Source: JBBPZK01 sp965219175
GTDB taxonomy: Bacteria > Actinomycetota > Rubrobacteria > Rubrobacterales > Rubrobacteraceae
Length of the DNA stretch: 64,000 nt
Assembly: GCA_965219175.1 (NCBI GenBank)
Contig: CBDCNI010000001.1
Span: forward strand, 496,001-560,000
Direction of reading: 5' to 3'
Shown: positions 9,101 to 17,021 of the stretch, piece after piece
How the letters are laid out: every line of letters starts with the position of its first letter
Numbering within the stretch: position 1 is the stretch's first letter
Position numbers and translations under genes: made by a program
Notes under the pieces: generated by a model
What the model was told of the DNA's origin: nothing
The model's input: only the letters and a program-made list of their open reading frames with translations
The model's database searches: none

Positions 9101-9155
9101 CAATGTTACTCTGATAGAGTATAGCGTGTTGGCAGACGAGCAGGAGGTTTAGAAG

Positions 9156-9764
9156 ATGGAGTACGACCCTCGCATGGTTATCCCTTATGTGACGGAGCAG
9201 AGTCCGCGTGGGGAGCGGACGATGGACATTTATTCGCGGTTGTTGGCGGATAGGATCATCTTCCTCGGCTCGCCGGTGGACGATCAGATAGCGAACGTGA
9301 TCATGGCGCAGCTCCTCCACCTCGATTCCGAGGACCCGGAGCAGGACATCAACCTGTACATAAACTCTCCGGGCGGCAGCGTGTACGCTGGGATGGCGAT
9401 CTACGACACGATGCAGTTTATCTCCGCCGACGTGGCGACGACGGCACTCGGGATGGCGGCGAGCATGGGCTCGTTCCTGCTCACGGCTGGGGCGAAGGGC
9501 AAGCGGAGCGCGCTGCCGAATACGCGGATACTCTTGCACCAGCCGAGCATCGGCGGCGGCCTCGGCGGTCAGGTCTCGGACGTGGAGATACACGCGAGAG
9601 AACTGGTACGGACCAAGCGCCGGATGAACGAGCTGTACTCGGAGATGACCGGACAAGACTACGAGAAGGTGGAGCGCGACACCGACCGCGACTACATGCT
9701 CAGCGCCGAGCAGGCCGTCGAGTACGGCGTCATAGACCGGGTCATCGACCGACCGGCGGAGTAG
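9156..9764 (+). CDS. clpP: ATP-dependent Clp protease proteolytic subunit
   Basis: A 202-residue ClpP, normal length for the family. The catalytic triad is visible: Ser103 in GMAASMGS, His128 in LLHQPS and Asp179 in the RDTDRDYMLSA segment. The family signatures INSPGGSVYAGMAIYDTM and AVEYGVIDRV are intact. ClpP forms tetradecameric barrels that degrade proteins fed by ClpX or ClpC. No clpX or second clpP lies beside it, so it is not in the tig-clpPX arrangement. ATG start with AGGAGG site; an 11-bp inverted repeat follows the stop. Confidence 0.95.
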   Translation: MEYDPRMVIPYVTEQSPRGERTMDIYSRLLADRIIFLGSPVDDQIANVIMAQLLHLDSEDPEQDINLYINSPGGSVYAGMAIYDTMQFISADVATTALGMAASMGSFLLTAGAKGKRSALPNTRILLHQPSIGGGLGGQVSDVEIHARELVRTKRRMNELYSEMTGQDYEKVERDTDRDYMLSAEQAVEYGVIDRVIDRPAE

Positions 9765-9776
9765 CAAAGGTCCCTA

Positions 9777-9815
9777 CTGATAGGGTGCGGTAGATAAAAC
9801 TCCTCACCCTATCAG
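9777..9815. terminator. 11-bp perfect inverted repeat after clpP
   Basis: CTGATAGGGTG (9777-9787) and its exact complement (9805-9815) are separated by 17 nt. The hairpin lies 12 bp after the clpP stop and 7 bp before the next start. There is no T-run, so it may be a weak terminator, an mRNA-processing hairpin or an operator for the next gene. Confidence 0.45.
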
Positions 9816-9822
9816 GCTTGAG

Positions 9823-10230
9823 ATGAGCCTCACGCACGACTACATCCACCAGCGGCGAGGATATAGGATCGGGTGCGGATGTTGTCGCGTCCGGATCTAC
9901 CGCGGCGAGCAGGATGCCGCGCCGGTCGTCCTTTGCACCGAGTTACCCGAGGGGGGAGCGTTGGAGTTGGCGGAACTTGCCGGCTCTCTGGCGGCCGAGG
10001 TTGTAAGGGAGCATTTCCCTGACGGCCTGCCAAACTTGGCGCGACCCCTACTCTGGATCGAGGTGCGCAGCACCCGCCGCAGCGACCGTAAACGCTACGC
10101 CCTCCTCACATTTCCCTCATACGAGCCCCGGATAGCCGGGGCGGGCTTCGTCCGGCGCGTGACGCTCGGTGCCCCGACCCGCGAACCACTCACACCCGCG
10201 GAAGTCGCTTCGCTTACCTCGGGAGAATAG
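9823..10230 (+). CDS. hypothetical protein with CGCC motif
   Basis: A 135-residue protein of unknown family. It begins with a short positively charged region and a cluster of cysteines, GCGCCRVRIYRG, at residues 17-28. A helical middle and a beta-rich C-terminal half follow. No signal peptide or membrane segment is seen. The ATG lies inside the right-hand edge of the inverted repeat region downstream of clpP, so it may be transcribed with clpP by readthrough. Function unknown. Confidence 0.55.
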   Translation: MSLTHDYIHQRRGYRIGCGCCRVRIYRGEQDAAPVVLCTELPEGGALELAELAGSLAAEVVREHFPDGLPNLARPLLWIEVRSTRRSDRKRYALLTFPSYEPRIAGAGFVRRVTLGAPTREPLTPAEVASLTSGE

Positions 10231-10331
10231 ACACCTCGCGGCCCTCCGTAAGCGTGAAATTGTCTCTCGCCGCGACAGCGCAGAGCAGACTTCGAGGTCG
10301 CGGCAAGAGGGTACAACGTGTCTCAGAACAC

Positions 10332-10368
10332 AAGTCAAGCCCGGCTTCACCCACAGAGTGCTTGACTT
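10332..10368. repeat. 9-bp inverted repeat AAGTCAAGC / GCTTGACTT
   Basis: The arms at 10332-10340 and 10360-10368 are exact complements with 19 nt between. The right arm includes the -35 element TTGACT of the promoter described next. It could be a second operator or a transcript hairpin ending the gene at 9823. Confidence 0.4.
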
Positions 10369-10389
10369 TTGTCGGTAATGACCGACAAT
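10362..10389 (+). promoter_or_regulatory. promoter with embedded palindromic operator for the ArsR-type operon
   Basis: TTGACT (10362-10367) and GACAAT (10384-10389) are spaced 16 bp. Between and over them lies the palindrome TTGTCGGT-AATG-ACCGACAA (10369-10388), covering the spacer and the -10. A repressor bound there would block RNA polymerase. The operon encodes an ArsR-like HTH protein, a natural candidate for autoregulation. Confidence 0.65.
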
Positions 10390-10441
10390 ACAAATGTTGC
10401 CGTACATTCGGAATAAACCGACTAGAAGAGAAGGAGAAAGC

Positions 10442-10609
10442 ATGTTTCACGGGGTGGATCCGCAGCACATGTTGGAAGCCGTATTGAGAGAGCATGAGGA
10501 AGCCAGGAACCGGGCGCGGCGAGACGCCGAGGGGCGTCGGATGTCGCTGCTGGCGTGGAGAAGGGATGAGGCGTTTTTCAAGGGCTGGGGTGGGAAGCGC
10601 GAGACCTGA
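10442..10609 (+). CDS. small charged hypothetical protein
   Basis: A 55-residue protein starting at ATG 10442, preceded by an excellent AAGGAG site. It is rich in Arg, Glu and His and predicted to be a single long helix. It is the first gene after the palindromic promoter and directly precedes the ArsR-like regulator. No family recognised; a regulatory or accessory peptide is possible. Confidence 0.6.
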   Translation: MFHGVDPQHMLEAVLREHEEARNRARRDAEGRRMSLLAWRRDEAFFKGWGGKRET

Positions 10610-10636
10610 GATGATTGAGAGGTAGGTGGGGCGCGG

Positions 10637-11212
10637 ATGGGTGAGCGGCGCGGGAAGCCGGACTACGAGGCCGAGGAGCTGTTGGAGGTCAGAGACCCGG
10701 AGCAGTTCCGGGCGGTTGGCGACCCGACGCGACACAGGATCATCAGCCTGCTCTCCGAAAGGGCGGCGACCACCAGCCAGCTCGCCGAGGCGCTGGGCCA
10801 ACCTCGGGGGAGCATAGGCCATCACCTGAAGGTACTCGAAACCGCTGGTCTGATCCGGGTCGTAAGGACGCGGCAGGTGCGGTCGATGACCGAGAAATAC
10901 TATGGACGGACGGCGCGGCTCTTCGAGTTCCATGACCCGGAGGGCGGTACGCCGAAGGACGAACTCGCGGACTTCTTTCGGCAGGCAATGGACGAGTACG
11001 AAAAGCCGGAGCCGGACGGTGAGTTCTCGGATGCGTTCACCATCCGCCACGCGCGTATACCGGCTTCGAAGGCGCAGGAGTACCGGCGGCGGGTCCTGGA
11101 GTTGGCCGAAGAGTTCGCCGATCTCGATAAAGTCGCGGGGGAGAGGGTGTACGGGCTCCTGGTCCAACTCTACCTGACCGATCTTCCCGAGTTACCGGAG
11201 GAAGAAGGGTAG
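10637..11212 (+). CDS. ArsR-like winged-helix regulator
   Basis: A 191-residue transcription factor. Residues 22-90 form an ArsR/HTH_20 winged helix: FRAVGDPTRHRIISLLSER, ATTSQLAEALGQPRGSIGHH, LKVLETAGLIRVVRTRQV. No metal-binding cysteine pair of the classic ArsR type is present. The C-terminal 90 residues are helical and may sense a ligand or dimerise. It lies upstream of an MFS exporter (4 bp away), the usual pairing of a repressor and the efflux pump it controls. The palindrome at 10369-10388 is its likely operator. Confidence 0.82.
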   Translation: MGERRGKPDYEAEELLEVRDPEQFRAVGDPTRHRIISLLSERAATTSQLAEALGQPRGSIGHHLKVLETAGLIRVVRTRQVRSMTEKYYGRTARLFEFHDPEGGTPKDELADFFRQAMDEYEKPEPDGEFSDAFTIRHARIPASKAQEYRRRVLELAEEFADLDKVAGERVYGLLVQLYLTDLPELPEEEG

Positions 11213-11215
11213 AGC

Positions 11216-12484
11216 GTGGCTTCAGGGGGCGGGATGGGAGGCGACTTCCGGCGGTTCTGGGTGGGGCAGACCATCTCGAACCTCGGAGGCGCTTTCACGA
11301 TCTTTGCGCTGCCGCTGCTCGTCTTCAAGCTCACCGACTCGGCGCTCAACCTGGGGCTCATAATGGCGTTCGAGTTTCTGCCTTATCTGCTATTCGGGCT
11401 CCTGATCGGGGCTTGGGTAGATCGGGTAGACCGCAAACGCATGATGATCTTCACGGATGTCGCGCGGGCCGTGATTATAGGCACGATCCCCCTTCTGTCC
11501 GTCTTCGGTCTCCTGACGGTGTGGTGGATCTACGCCGTCGGGTTCGTCAGTTCCACGCTCAAGATAGCCTTCGACGCCGGGGAGTTCGCCGCCATCCCGA
11601 GCCTCGTCGGCACCGACGACCTGATAAAAGCGAACGGACGGGTGCAGGCGAGCTATTCGACCGCCTTCTTTCTAGGGCCGCTGCTGGCCGGGGCGCTGGT
11701 CGCGGTGATGCCAGTCCAGGACGTGCTGGTTTTTGATGCGCTCTCTTTCCTGGTTTCGGCGTTCGCGCTGGCTCTGGTCCGTCGGAGCTTCAACGCCGAT
11801 GAGGATGGAGAGAAGACCGTCGCAGGCATACGCCGGGACGTGGTGGAGGGTTTGAGGTATGTGCTCGGGCATCCGGTGCTGCGGAATATCTCGATCATGA
11901 TGGCCCTCATAAACCTCGTGATCGTCACGACCCAGGCACAGCTGGTTCTCTTCGCCAAAGAGCGTCTGGATGCCGCCGACTCTCAGGTTGGTATCCTCTA
12001 TTCCGCCGGGGCTCTCGGGATAGTCTTCTTGTCGTTGGCGGCGGGGCCGATCCGGGAGCGCGTCTCCTTTAGCAAGGCCGCGCTCGGAGCTTTGATGCTC
12101 GACGGGTTGCTTATCATAGGTTTCGCGTCCATAGGCAGTTACTGGATCGCGGTGCCGGTTTGGGCTCTGGTGATGGGGGTTGGGATCTTCTTCAACATCA
12201 ACACCTCCAGCTTGCGGCAGCAGATAGTGCCGAACCACATGCTCGGTCGCGTACAGAGCATCGCCGCCGTGCTCGCCTGGTCGGCCATTCCCGTCGGCTC
12301 GCTGCTCGGCGGCCTGGCGATAGAGAGAACCGGCAACGTGGCGTTGGTCTACGGAGGGATCGGGGTACTCGTCTTCCTGATCGCCCTCTCCTTCTGCTTC
12401 ACGGCCCTCGGACACGCCGAAAGCTACCTTCCGGAAGCAAAATCTTCGGGAGAGCCCGAGCGGGTGGCTGGTGAGCAGTGGTGA
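11216..12484 (+). CDS. MFS transporter, MFS_3/EntS-like exporter
   Basis: A 422-residue major facilitator with about twelve hydrophobic helices. The N-terminal FRRFWVGQTISNLGGAFTIFALP and loop 2-3 motif GAWVDRVDRKRMMI are typical of the MFS_3 (enterobactin-exporter/multidrug) group. GTG start 4 bp after the regulator stop. The end overlaps the acetyltransferase start. Probably exports a toxic or signalling compound under control of the ArsR-like protein; the substrate is not evident. Confidence 0.85.
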   Translation: MASGGGMGGDFRRFWVGQTISNLGGAFTIFALPLLVFKLTDSALNLGLIMAFEFLPYLLFGLLIGAWVDRVDRKRMMIFTDVARAVIIGTIPLLSVFGLLTVWWIYAVGFVSSTLKIAFDAGEFAAIPSLVGTDDLIKANGRVQASYSTAFFLGPLLAGALVAVMPVQDVLVFDALSFLVSAFALALVRRSFNADEDGEKTVAGIRRDVVEGLRYVLGHPVLRNISIMMALINLVIVTTQAQLVLFAKERLDAADSQVGILYSAGALGIVFLSLAAGPIRERVSFSKAALGALMLDGLLIIGFASIGSYWIAVPVWALVMGVGIFFNINTSSLRQQIVPNHMLGRVQSIAAVLAWSAIPVGSLLGGLAIERTGNVALVYGGIGVLVFLIALSFCFTALGHAESYLPEAKSSGEPERVAGEQW

Positions 12485-12963
12485 TCGAGACCAGGTACCT
12501 CCGCGAAGCGGACCACGGCGAGATAGTGACCGTAGTGGACGACTGGTGGGGGCACCGCGTCTCCGAGAAGCTGCCCAGGCTCTTTTTCAGGTACTTTCGG
12601 GACACGAGCTTCGTCCTGGAGGATGATAGCCGGATCTTCGCTTTCCTGATCGGGCTGATCCCCGAAAATCAGAAAGAATCGTACATCCACTTCGCCGGTG
12701 TACATCCGGAGCACCGAAAGAACGGGCTCGCGAAGCGCCTCTACGAGAAGTTCTTCGACGAAGCGAGGAGAAAAGGTTGCGACAGGGTTCGTTGCATAAC
12801 CAGTCCGGTCAACAAAGCTTCGATCTCTTTTCACGCCAACATCGGCTTCGAGATAGAGAGTGGAGACGGCGTGGCCGACGGTGTTCCCGTCCACACGGAC
12901 TACGACGGCGACGGGAAAGACAAGGTCGTGCTCATGAAGACTCTTTCGGGGCAGAGAAGCTAG
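12478..12963 (+). CDS. GNAT family N-acetyltransferase
   Basis: A 161-residue acetyltransferase. The acetyl-CoA loop reads VHPEHRKNGLAKRLYEKFFDEA, close to the GNAT motif A pattern (Q/R-x-x-G-x-G/A). The downstream segment VNKASISFHANIGFEIE is the usual motif B region. Two adjacent GTG codons (12478, 12481) can start translation inside the stop of the MFS gene, so the pair is coupled. In this operon it may modify the compound that the MFS protein exports, or act on an unrelated substrate. Confidence 0.85.
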   Translation: MVIETRYLREADHGEIVTVVDDWWGHRVSEKLPRLFFRYFRDTSFVLEDDSRIFAFLIGLIPENQKESYIHFAGVHPEHRKNGLAKRLYEKFFDEARRKGCDRVRCITSPVNKASISFHANIGFEIESGDGVADGVPVHTDYDGDGKDKVVLMKTLSGQRS

Positions 12964-13251
12964 ATTTCAGGCTCGTGCGAACCTGCGTCCCGGAGCTTCT
13001 ACGGATGGGCTGGGGGATCCATCCCGCGCCACTTGACAGCACCCCTCAACTTGGCGCAGTATACGCGCATCGCTCGTGCAGCGTATGGGAAAGGGTAGGA
13101 GAAAATTAGCCGTGAAAATCGGAAAAGCTGAACTCGGAGTTGCCCGGTCGCCTTAGAAGCCGGAGGTGGGCGCTTGTAGGCTGGATGCTTTTTTAGACAT
13201 GTAGGGTGTCGGCCCGGAATAGAGTCGTGGGGACTCTGGCGGGCATGGCTT

Positions 13252-14607
13252 ATGGAGATAGGGGGACTTTTGGCTGCGTATAGTGCGGATGTGAACAGGC
13301 AGACCCAGGTTAGGAGGGCTGCTTTCGCGAGCGTTATCGGGACTACCATAGAGTGGTACGACTTCTTCCTGTACGGTACTACTGCTGCGCTCGTCTTCGG
13401 CGCCGCGTTCTTCCCGGAGTCTTCCAGCGCCACGGCGGGTACCTTGAAAGCGTTCGCGACGTTCTTCGTCGGGTTCGCCGCCCGGCCGTTCGGGGCCGCC
13501 ATCTTCGGTCACTACGGCGACCGCATCGGCCGGAAAGCGACGCTCATTATTACGTTGTTGCTGATGGGGGCCGCGACGTTCCTCATAGGGCTCACGCCGA
13601 CCTACGGAAGCATAGGGATATGGGCTCCCGTGCTCCTGGTGCTCCTGCGGGTCCTGCAGGGCCTGGCGGTCGGGGGCGAGTGGGGCGGCTCGGTGCTGCT
13701 CGCGATGGAGTGGGGACCACAGAATAGACGCGGCCTGATGGGAAGCTGGGCGCAGTTGGGCGTACCGCTCGGGTTGCTGATCTCCACGCTCGTGTTCGGT
13801 GCGGCGCTCGCCATCACGGGAGACAGCTTCGATAACTGGGGATGGCGCATACCGTTCCTGTTCAGCATCTTGCTGGTGGGCGTCGGGTTGTTCATCAGGC
13901 TCAGGATCGTCGAGACGCCGGCCTTCTCGCGCATCCTGGACGAGAGGAGCGCCTCGCGGCAGCCGGTGGTCGAGGTCATCAAGAATAATCCCAGGGAGAT
14001 CCTCTTGTCAGCCGTTATACGGATGGCGGAGCAGGCCCCCTTCTACATCTTCGTCTCTTTCGTGCTGGCCTACGGCACGGAGCAGTTGGGGTTGAGCCGG
14101 CAGTTCCTCGTGAACTCCGTAACGCTGGCAGCCTTCATATCCTGCTTTACGGTGCCGCTCTACGGACACATATCGGACAGGATCGGGCGCAAGCGGATGT
14201 ACATGATCGGGGCCTTCGCTACCCTGATCTACGCTTTTATCTACTTTGGTCTGCTGAACACCGCCGTACCCGTGCTGGTGGTGCTAGCCATAGTGCTCTC
14301 CATCCAGCCTCACGACATGCTTTACGGGCCGCAGGCCGCTTTTATAGCCGAGAGCTTCTCGACCAAGCTGCGATACAGTGGGGCCTCTCTGGGCTACCAG
14401 CTTGCTTCCGTTATAGCCGGAGGACCGGCACCGCTGATAGCCGGCGCCCTGCTGGCGATCACCGGCAGCGGTTACGCGATTGCCGCCTACATCGCGTTCA
14501 ACGCCGTATGCACCATCATCGCCACGGCCATGATGAAGGACCGTACCCACGATGACATCGAAGCCGAAGAAGGGGCACCGGCAACAGCCCGGCCTAGAGT
14601 AAGGTAA
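13252..14607 (+). CDS. MFS transporter, metabolite:H+ symporter (MHS) family
   Basis: A 451-residue symporter with twelve predicted helices. The start segment SVIGTTIEWYDFFLYGT is diagnostic of the MHS family (ShiA/ProP/KgtP type). The loop motif GHYGDRIGRKATL and its repeat GHISDRIGRKRMY in the second half are intact. A TTG at 13270 with an AGGGGGA site is an alternative start to the ATG at 13252. Substrates in this family are organic acids or osmolytes. It is followed by a strong terminator. Confidence 0.88.
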   Translation: MEIGGLLAAYSADVNRQTQVRRAAFASVIGTTIEWYDFFLYGTTAALVFGAAFFPESSSATAGTLKAFATFFVGFAARPFGAAIFGHYGDRIGRKATLIITLLLMGAATFLIGLTPTYGSIGIWAPVLLVLLRVLQGLAVGGEWGGSVLLAMEWGPQNRRGLMGSWAQLGVPLGLLISTLVFGAALAITGDSFDNWGWRIPFLFSILLVGVGLFIRLRIVETPAFSRILDERSASRQPVVEVIKNNPREILLSAVIRMAEQAPFYIFVSFVLAYGTEQLGLSRQFLVNSVTLAAFISCFTVPLYGHISDRIGRKRMYMIGAFATLIYAFIYFGLLNTAVPVLVVLAIVLSIQPHDMLYGPQAAFIAESFSTKLRYSGASLGYQLASVIAGGPAPLIAGALLAITGSGYAIAAYIAFNAVCTIIATAMMKDRTHDDIEAEEGAPATARPRVR

Positions 14608-14621
14608 AGGTTCTCAACGAG

Positions 14622-14660
14622 GCCCGGCGCGAGAACGTAGATTCCGCGCCGGGCTTTTCT
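14622..14660 (+). terminator. rho-independent terminator after the MHS transporter
   Basis: GCCCGGCGCG (14622-14631) pairs with CGCGCCGGGC (14645-14654), a perfect 10-bp GC-rich stem with a 13-nt loop, followed by TTTTCT. It separates the plus-strand transporter from the convergent gene at 14670. Confidence 0.85.
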
Positions 14661-14669
14661 CTGCGAGGT

Positions 14670-14963
14670 TTAAGCGGTTGGTCCGGCGTCGGGCGGGATG
14701 ATGCCGATGCCGGGACCTTCCGACGTATCGACCACGTTCAGGGTGCTTCCGTCGAGCGCTTCGCTCACGGAGTTGTCGATGTGCAGAAGGCTCTCGCCTT
14801 CGTGCTCGATCACCTGGTCGTCGCCTTTCGGCTCACCGGCGGAGATGCCGACTCCGGTTTCGCCGGTACCCTCGTCCAGCATCGGGTCCAGGCGCAGCAC
14901 GGTACCTTCCGGGTGCTCGACCTGCTGGAAGAGACCCTTCGCGTCGGTGGTTATCGAGATCAT
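14670..14963 (-). CDS. HesB/IscA-like fold protein lacking cysteines
   Basis: A 97-residue protein starting at ATG 14963 with a perfect GGAGGAAGC site; upstream in-frame extension is rejected. The pattern MISITTDAKGLFQQV, then EGTVLRLDP, GVGISAGEPKGDDQV and VSEALDGSTLNVVD, follows A-type Fe-S carriers (HesB/IscA): helix, beta strands, and a DG-x-x-L segment. All three cysteines of true carriers are missing, so it cannot hold a cluster in the usual way. Comparable cysteine-free HesB-like proteins are found in Actinobacteria; their role is unknown. Confidence 0.6.
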   Translation of the reverse strand: MISITTDAKGLFQQVEHPEGTVLRLDPMLDEGTGETGVGISAGEPKGDDQVIEHEGESLLHIDNSVSEALDGSTLNVVDTSEGPGIGIIPPDAGPTA

Positions 14964-15149
14964 GCTTCCTCCTTCTCTCGCCCGCTTCTCTATCGTATCC
15001 ACGACCAGAGGAAACAGCGGAGTTGGGAGAGTACAGTAACCACCTGACACTACCACACTCCAGGCTGGAGCCAAACTCGCTGTCGTTGAAGGCGGGCCGG
15101 GTGTGGGTAGACTGGGGTTTGAAAGGTGTGTTGGAGGCCGGGAGGTGGC

Positions 15150-15341
15150 TTGAGCGAGGAAGATGGTCGGACGGAGTACGCTATCAAGGAAGTAGACGGG
15201 CGTTTCTATCCGGTGATAATGGACCGTGAAGCGGGCGGTCACTACGAGATCAAAAACCCGATGACCGGCGGCGCCCTTAGCTACAACAACGCCGAAGCCG
15301 CCGAAGACTACCTCCGGCGCGCTCGTGAGAAGGAAGAGTAG
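15150..15341 (+). CDS. small hypothetical protein
   Basis: A 63-residue soluble protein starting at TTG 15150 with a GGGAGG site 5 nt upstream. It contains AIKEVDGRFYPVIMD, a short beta-hairpin-like region, and a charged helical end EAAEDYLRRAREKEE. No recognised family or partner; it stands alone ahead of the lipoprotein gene at 15497. Confidence 0.6.
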   Translation: MSEEDGRTEYAIKEVDGRFYPVIMDREAGGHYEIKNPMTGGALSYNNAEAAEDYLRRAREKEE

Positions 15342-15496
15342 GCGGCGGGTAATTTTCGTGGGGCTACTTCGAAGCTTTATATTGCCGGCTCTGATCCTGT
15401 AAGCTTCCAGGGACGCAGACGGTAACAGACTCCGGCGAGGCGGCGCCCGACTGTGAGGGCGGGAGCCAGGGAGCTACAAGGGGAGGACGCGAGCCT

Positions 15497-16837
15497 TTGG
15501 ACGCACGGGTGGATCCAACATCGAACCATCGGAGGGAGAGAACGCCCGGCGTGGCGCTCCGGGCCGGGCTGGTAGTACTACTCATAGTATTGGTGGTGGG
15601 CTGTAGCTCCTCATCCAATCAATCGGACCAATCCAGCAATAAGAACAACAAGCCGAACAAGGGCTCGCAGTCGGCCGCCAAGGGTGGTTCCGCGAAGGGC
15701 GGCCAGACCATAGGGTCCAGCACCGGCACCACCATGAAGGCGACTACGGCTCCCGGTACAACCGCTGGTACAACCGCCGGCGCCACGATGGGCTCCAGCA
15801 CGGGGATGCAGGGCCAGACTATGGAGACTACCGGAGGCGGCAGTGGCGGGGGTGGCGACGTCGGGAAGTCGAGTAATTCGGGGAAGCCTTACGCGGCCAT
15901 TCCGCCGCCGCCGGGCGCGAAGCCATTAAAAGAGAAAGCGAGCGCGGCCGAGGCCAAGAATATGCCGGCGTTTGAGGCGCAGGCGTATGGCGACCCGCCC
16001 GGCGTCAAATCTTCCCGGAGCGTGCCGCTCGGGCAGACGCTCATGGCGGGTGAGAACGACACCTCCAACGGGCCGCTCAAGGGGAACCGGCTCGTAGCCT
16101 ACTATGGCACGCCGCTCTCCAGCCAGATGGGCGTCCTCGGCGAGTACGGCAAGCAGGAGATGATGCAGAAACTCAAGGCTCAGACCAGAGCGTACTCGGC
16201 GGCTGACCCGGCCCATCCGGCGATCCCTACCATAGAGTTCATCGCCTCGACCGCGCAGCGGGACCCCGGCGCCGACGGCCTCTACATTGGGCGCACCTCG
16301 CCGAAGGTTATAGAAGAGTACGCCAAGCTCGCGGAGCAGAACCACGCGCTCCTGATGCTCGACGTGCAGCTTGGGCGCGACTCGGTGATGAACGAGGTGA
16401 AAGCCCTCGAACCTTTCTTGAAGCGTCCCTACGTTCACCTGGCGATAGATACCGAGTACCACGTGGGGCCGGGGCAGGTGCCGGGCGTGGACCTGGGGCA
16501 CGTAGACGGCTCGGAGATAGAGCCGGCGATCCAGTACCTGGACAACCTGGTAAAGCAGAACAACCTGCCGGACAAGATACTCCTGGTCCACCAGTTCCAG
16601 TCCGGGATCGTCACCAACAAACAGCTCATAAGACCGACCAACAACGTCCAGGTGGTGCTGAACGCCGACGGGTTCGGGAAAACTGTTGACAAGTACGCTA
16701 AGTACCGCATCCTGGTCCGGGACGAGCCGCTCCAGTACGGCGGGTTCAAGCTGTTCTACACCCAGGACACCCCGCTTCTCTCGCCGGAGCAGGTCGTGAA
16801 ACTGGACCCCGCTCCGGCGGTGATCGAGTACCAGTAG
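15497..16837 (+). CDS. lipoprotein with Ser/Thr/Gly linker and TIM-barrel-like domain
   Basis: A 446-residue exported protein. A hydrophobic segment at residues 18-35 ends in the lipobox VVGC. Residues 37-135 are low complexity, with GTTAGTTAGATMGSSTG-type repeats. The C-terminal ~260 residues form a globular domain with alternating strands and helices (NRLVAYYGTPLSSQMG, LLMLDVQLGRDSV, HLAIDTEYHVGPG, ILLVHQFQSG, VVLNADGFG), reminiscent of a glycosidase-like TIM barrel. No family name can be given with confidence. A related linker occurs in the lipoprotein at 30822. Start TTG 15497 after GGAGG. Confidence 0.6.
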   Translation: MDARVDPTSNHRRERTPGVALRAGLVVLLIVLVVGCSSSSNQSDQSSNKNNKPNKGSQSAAKGGSAKGGQTIGSSTGTTMKATTAPGTTAGTTAGATMGSSTGMQGQTMETTGGGSGGGGDVGKSSNSGKPYAAIPPPPGAKPLKEKASAAEAKNMPAFEAQAYGDPPGVKSSRSVPLGQTLMAGENDTSNGPLKGNRLVAYYGTPLSSQMGVLGEYGKQEMMQKLKAQTRAYSAADPAHPAIPTIEFIASTAQRDPGADGLYIGRTSPKVIEEYAKLAEQNHALLMLDVQLGRDSVMNEVKALEPFLKRPYVHLAIDTEYHVGPGQVPGVDLGHVDGSEIEPAIQYLDNLVKQNNLPDKILLVHQFQSGIVTNKQLIRPTNNVQVVLNADGFGKTVDKYAKYRILVRDEPLQYGGFKLFYTQDTPLLSPEQVVKLDPAPAVIEYQ

Positions 16838-17021
16838 GGTGGTCAGCTTGTCAGTCAATCAGCAGACCAGCCCTTCAGCTTCTTGCGCTTGTGGGCGGAA
16901 GGTGGTCTTTTCAACCAATCTTGTCGCTTGGCCGGAGTTTACGAAGCCCGTCCCGTGGTCCACGGTCGCGTTTTCGAGGCAAGGTGTCGGCCAACCCGCC
17001 TTTGCTGACTAGCTGATCGCT

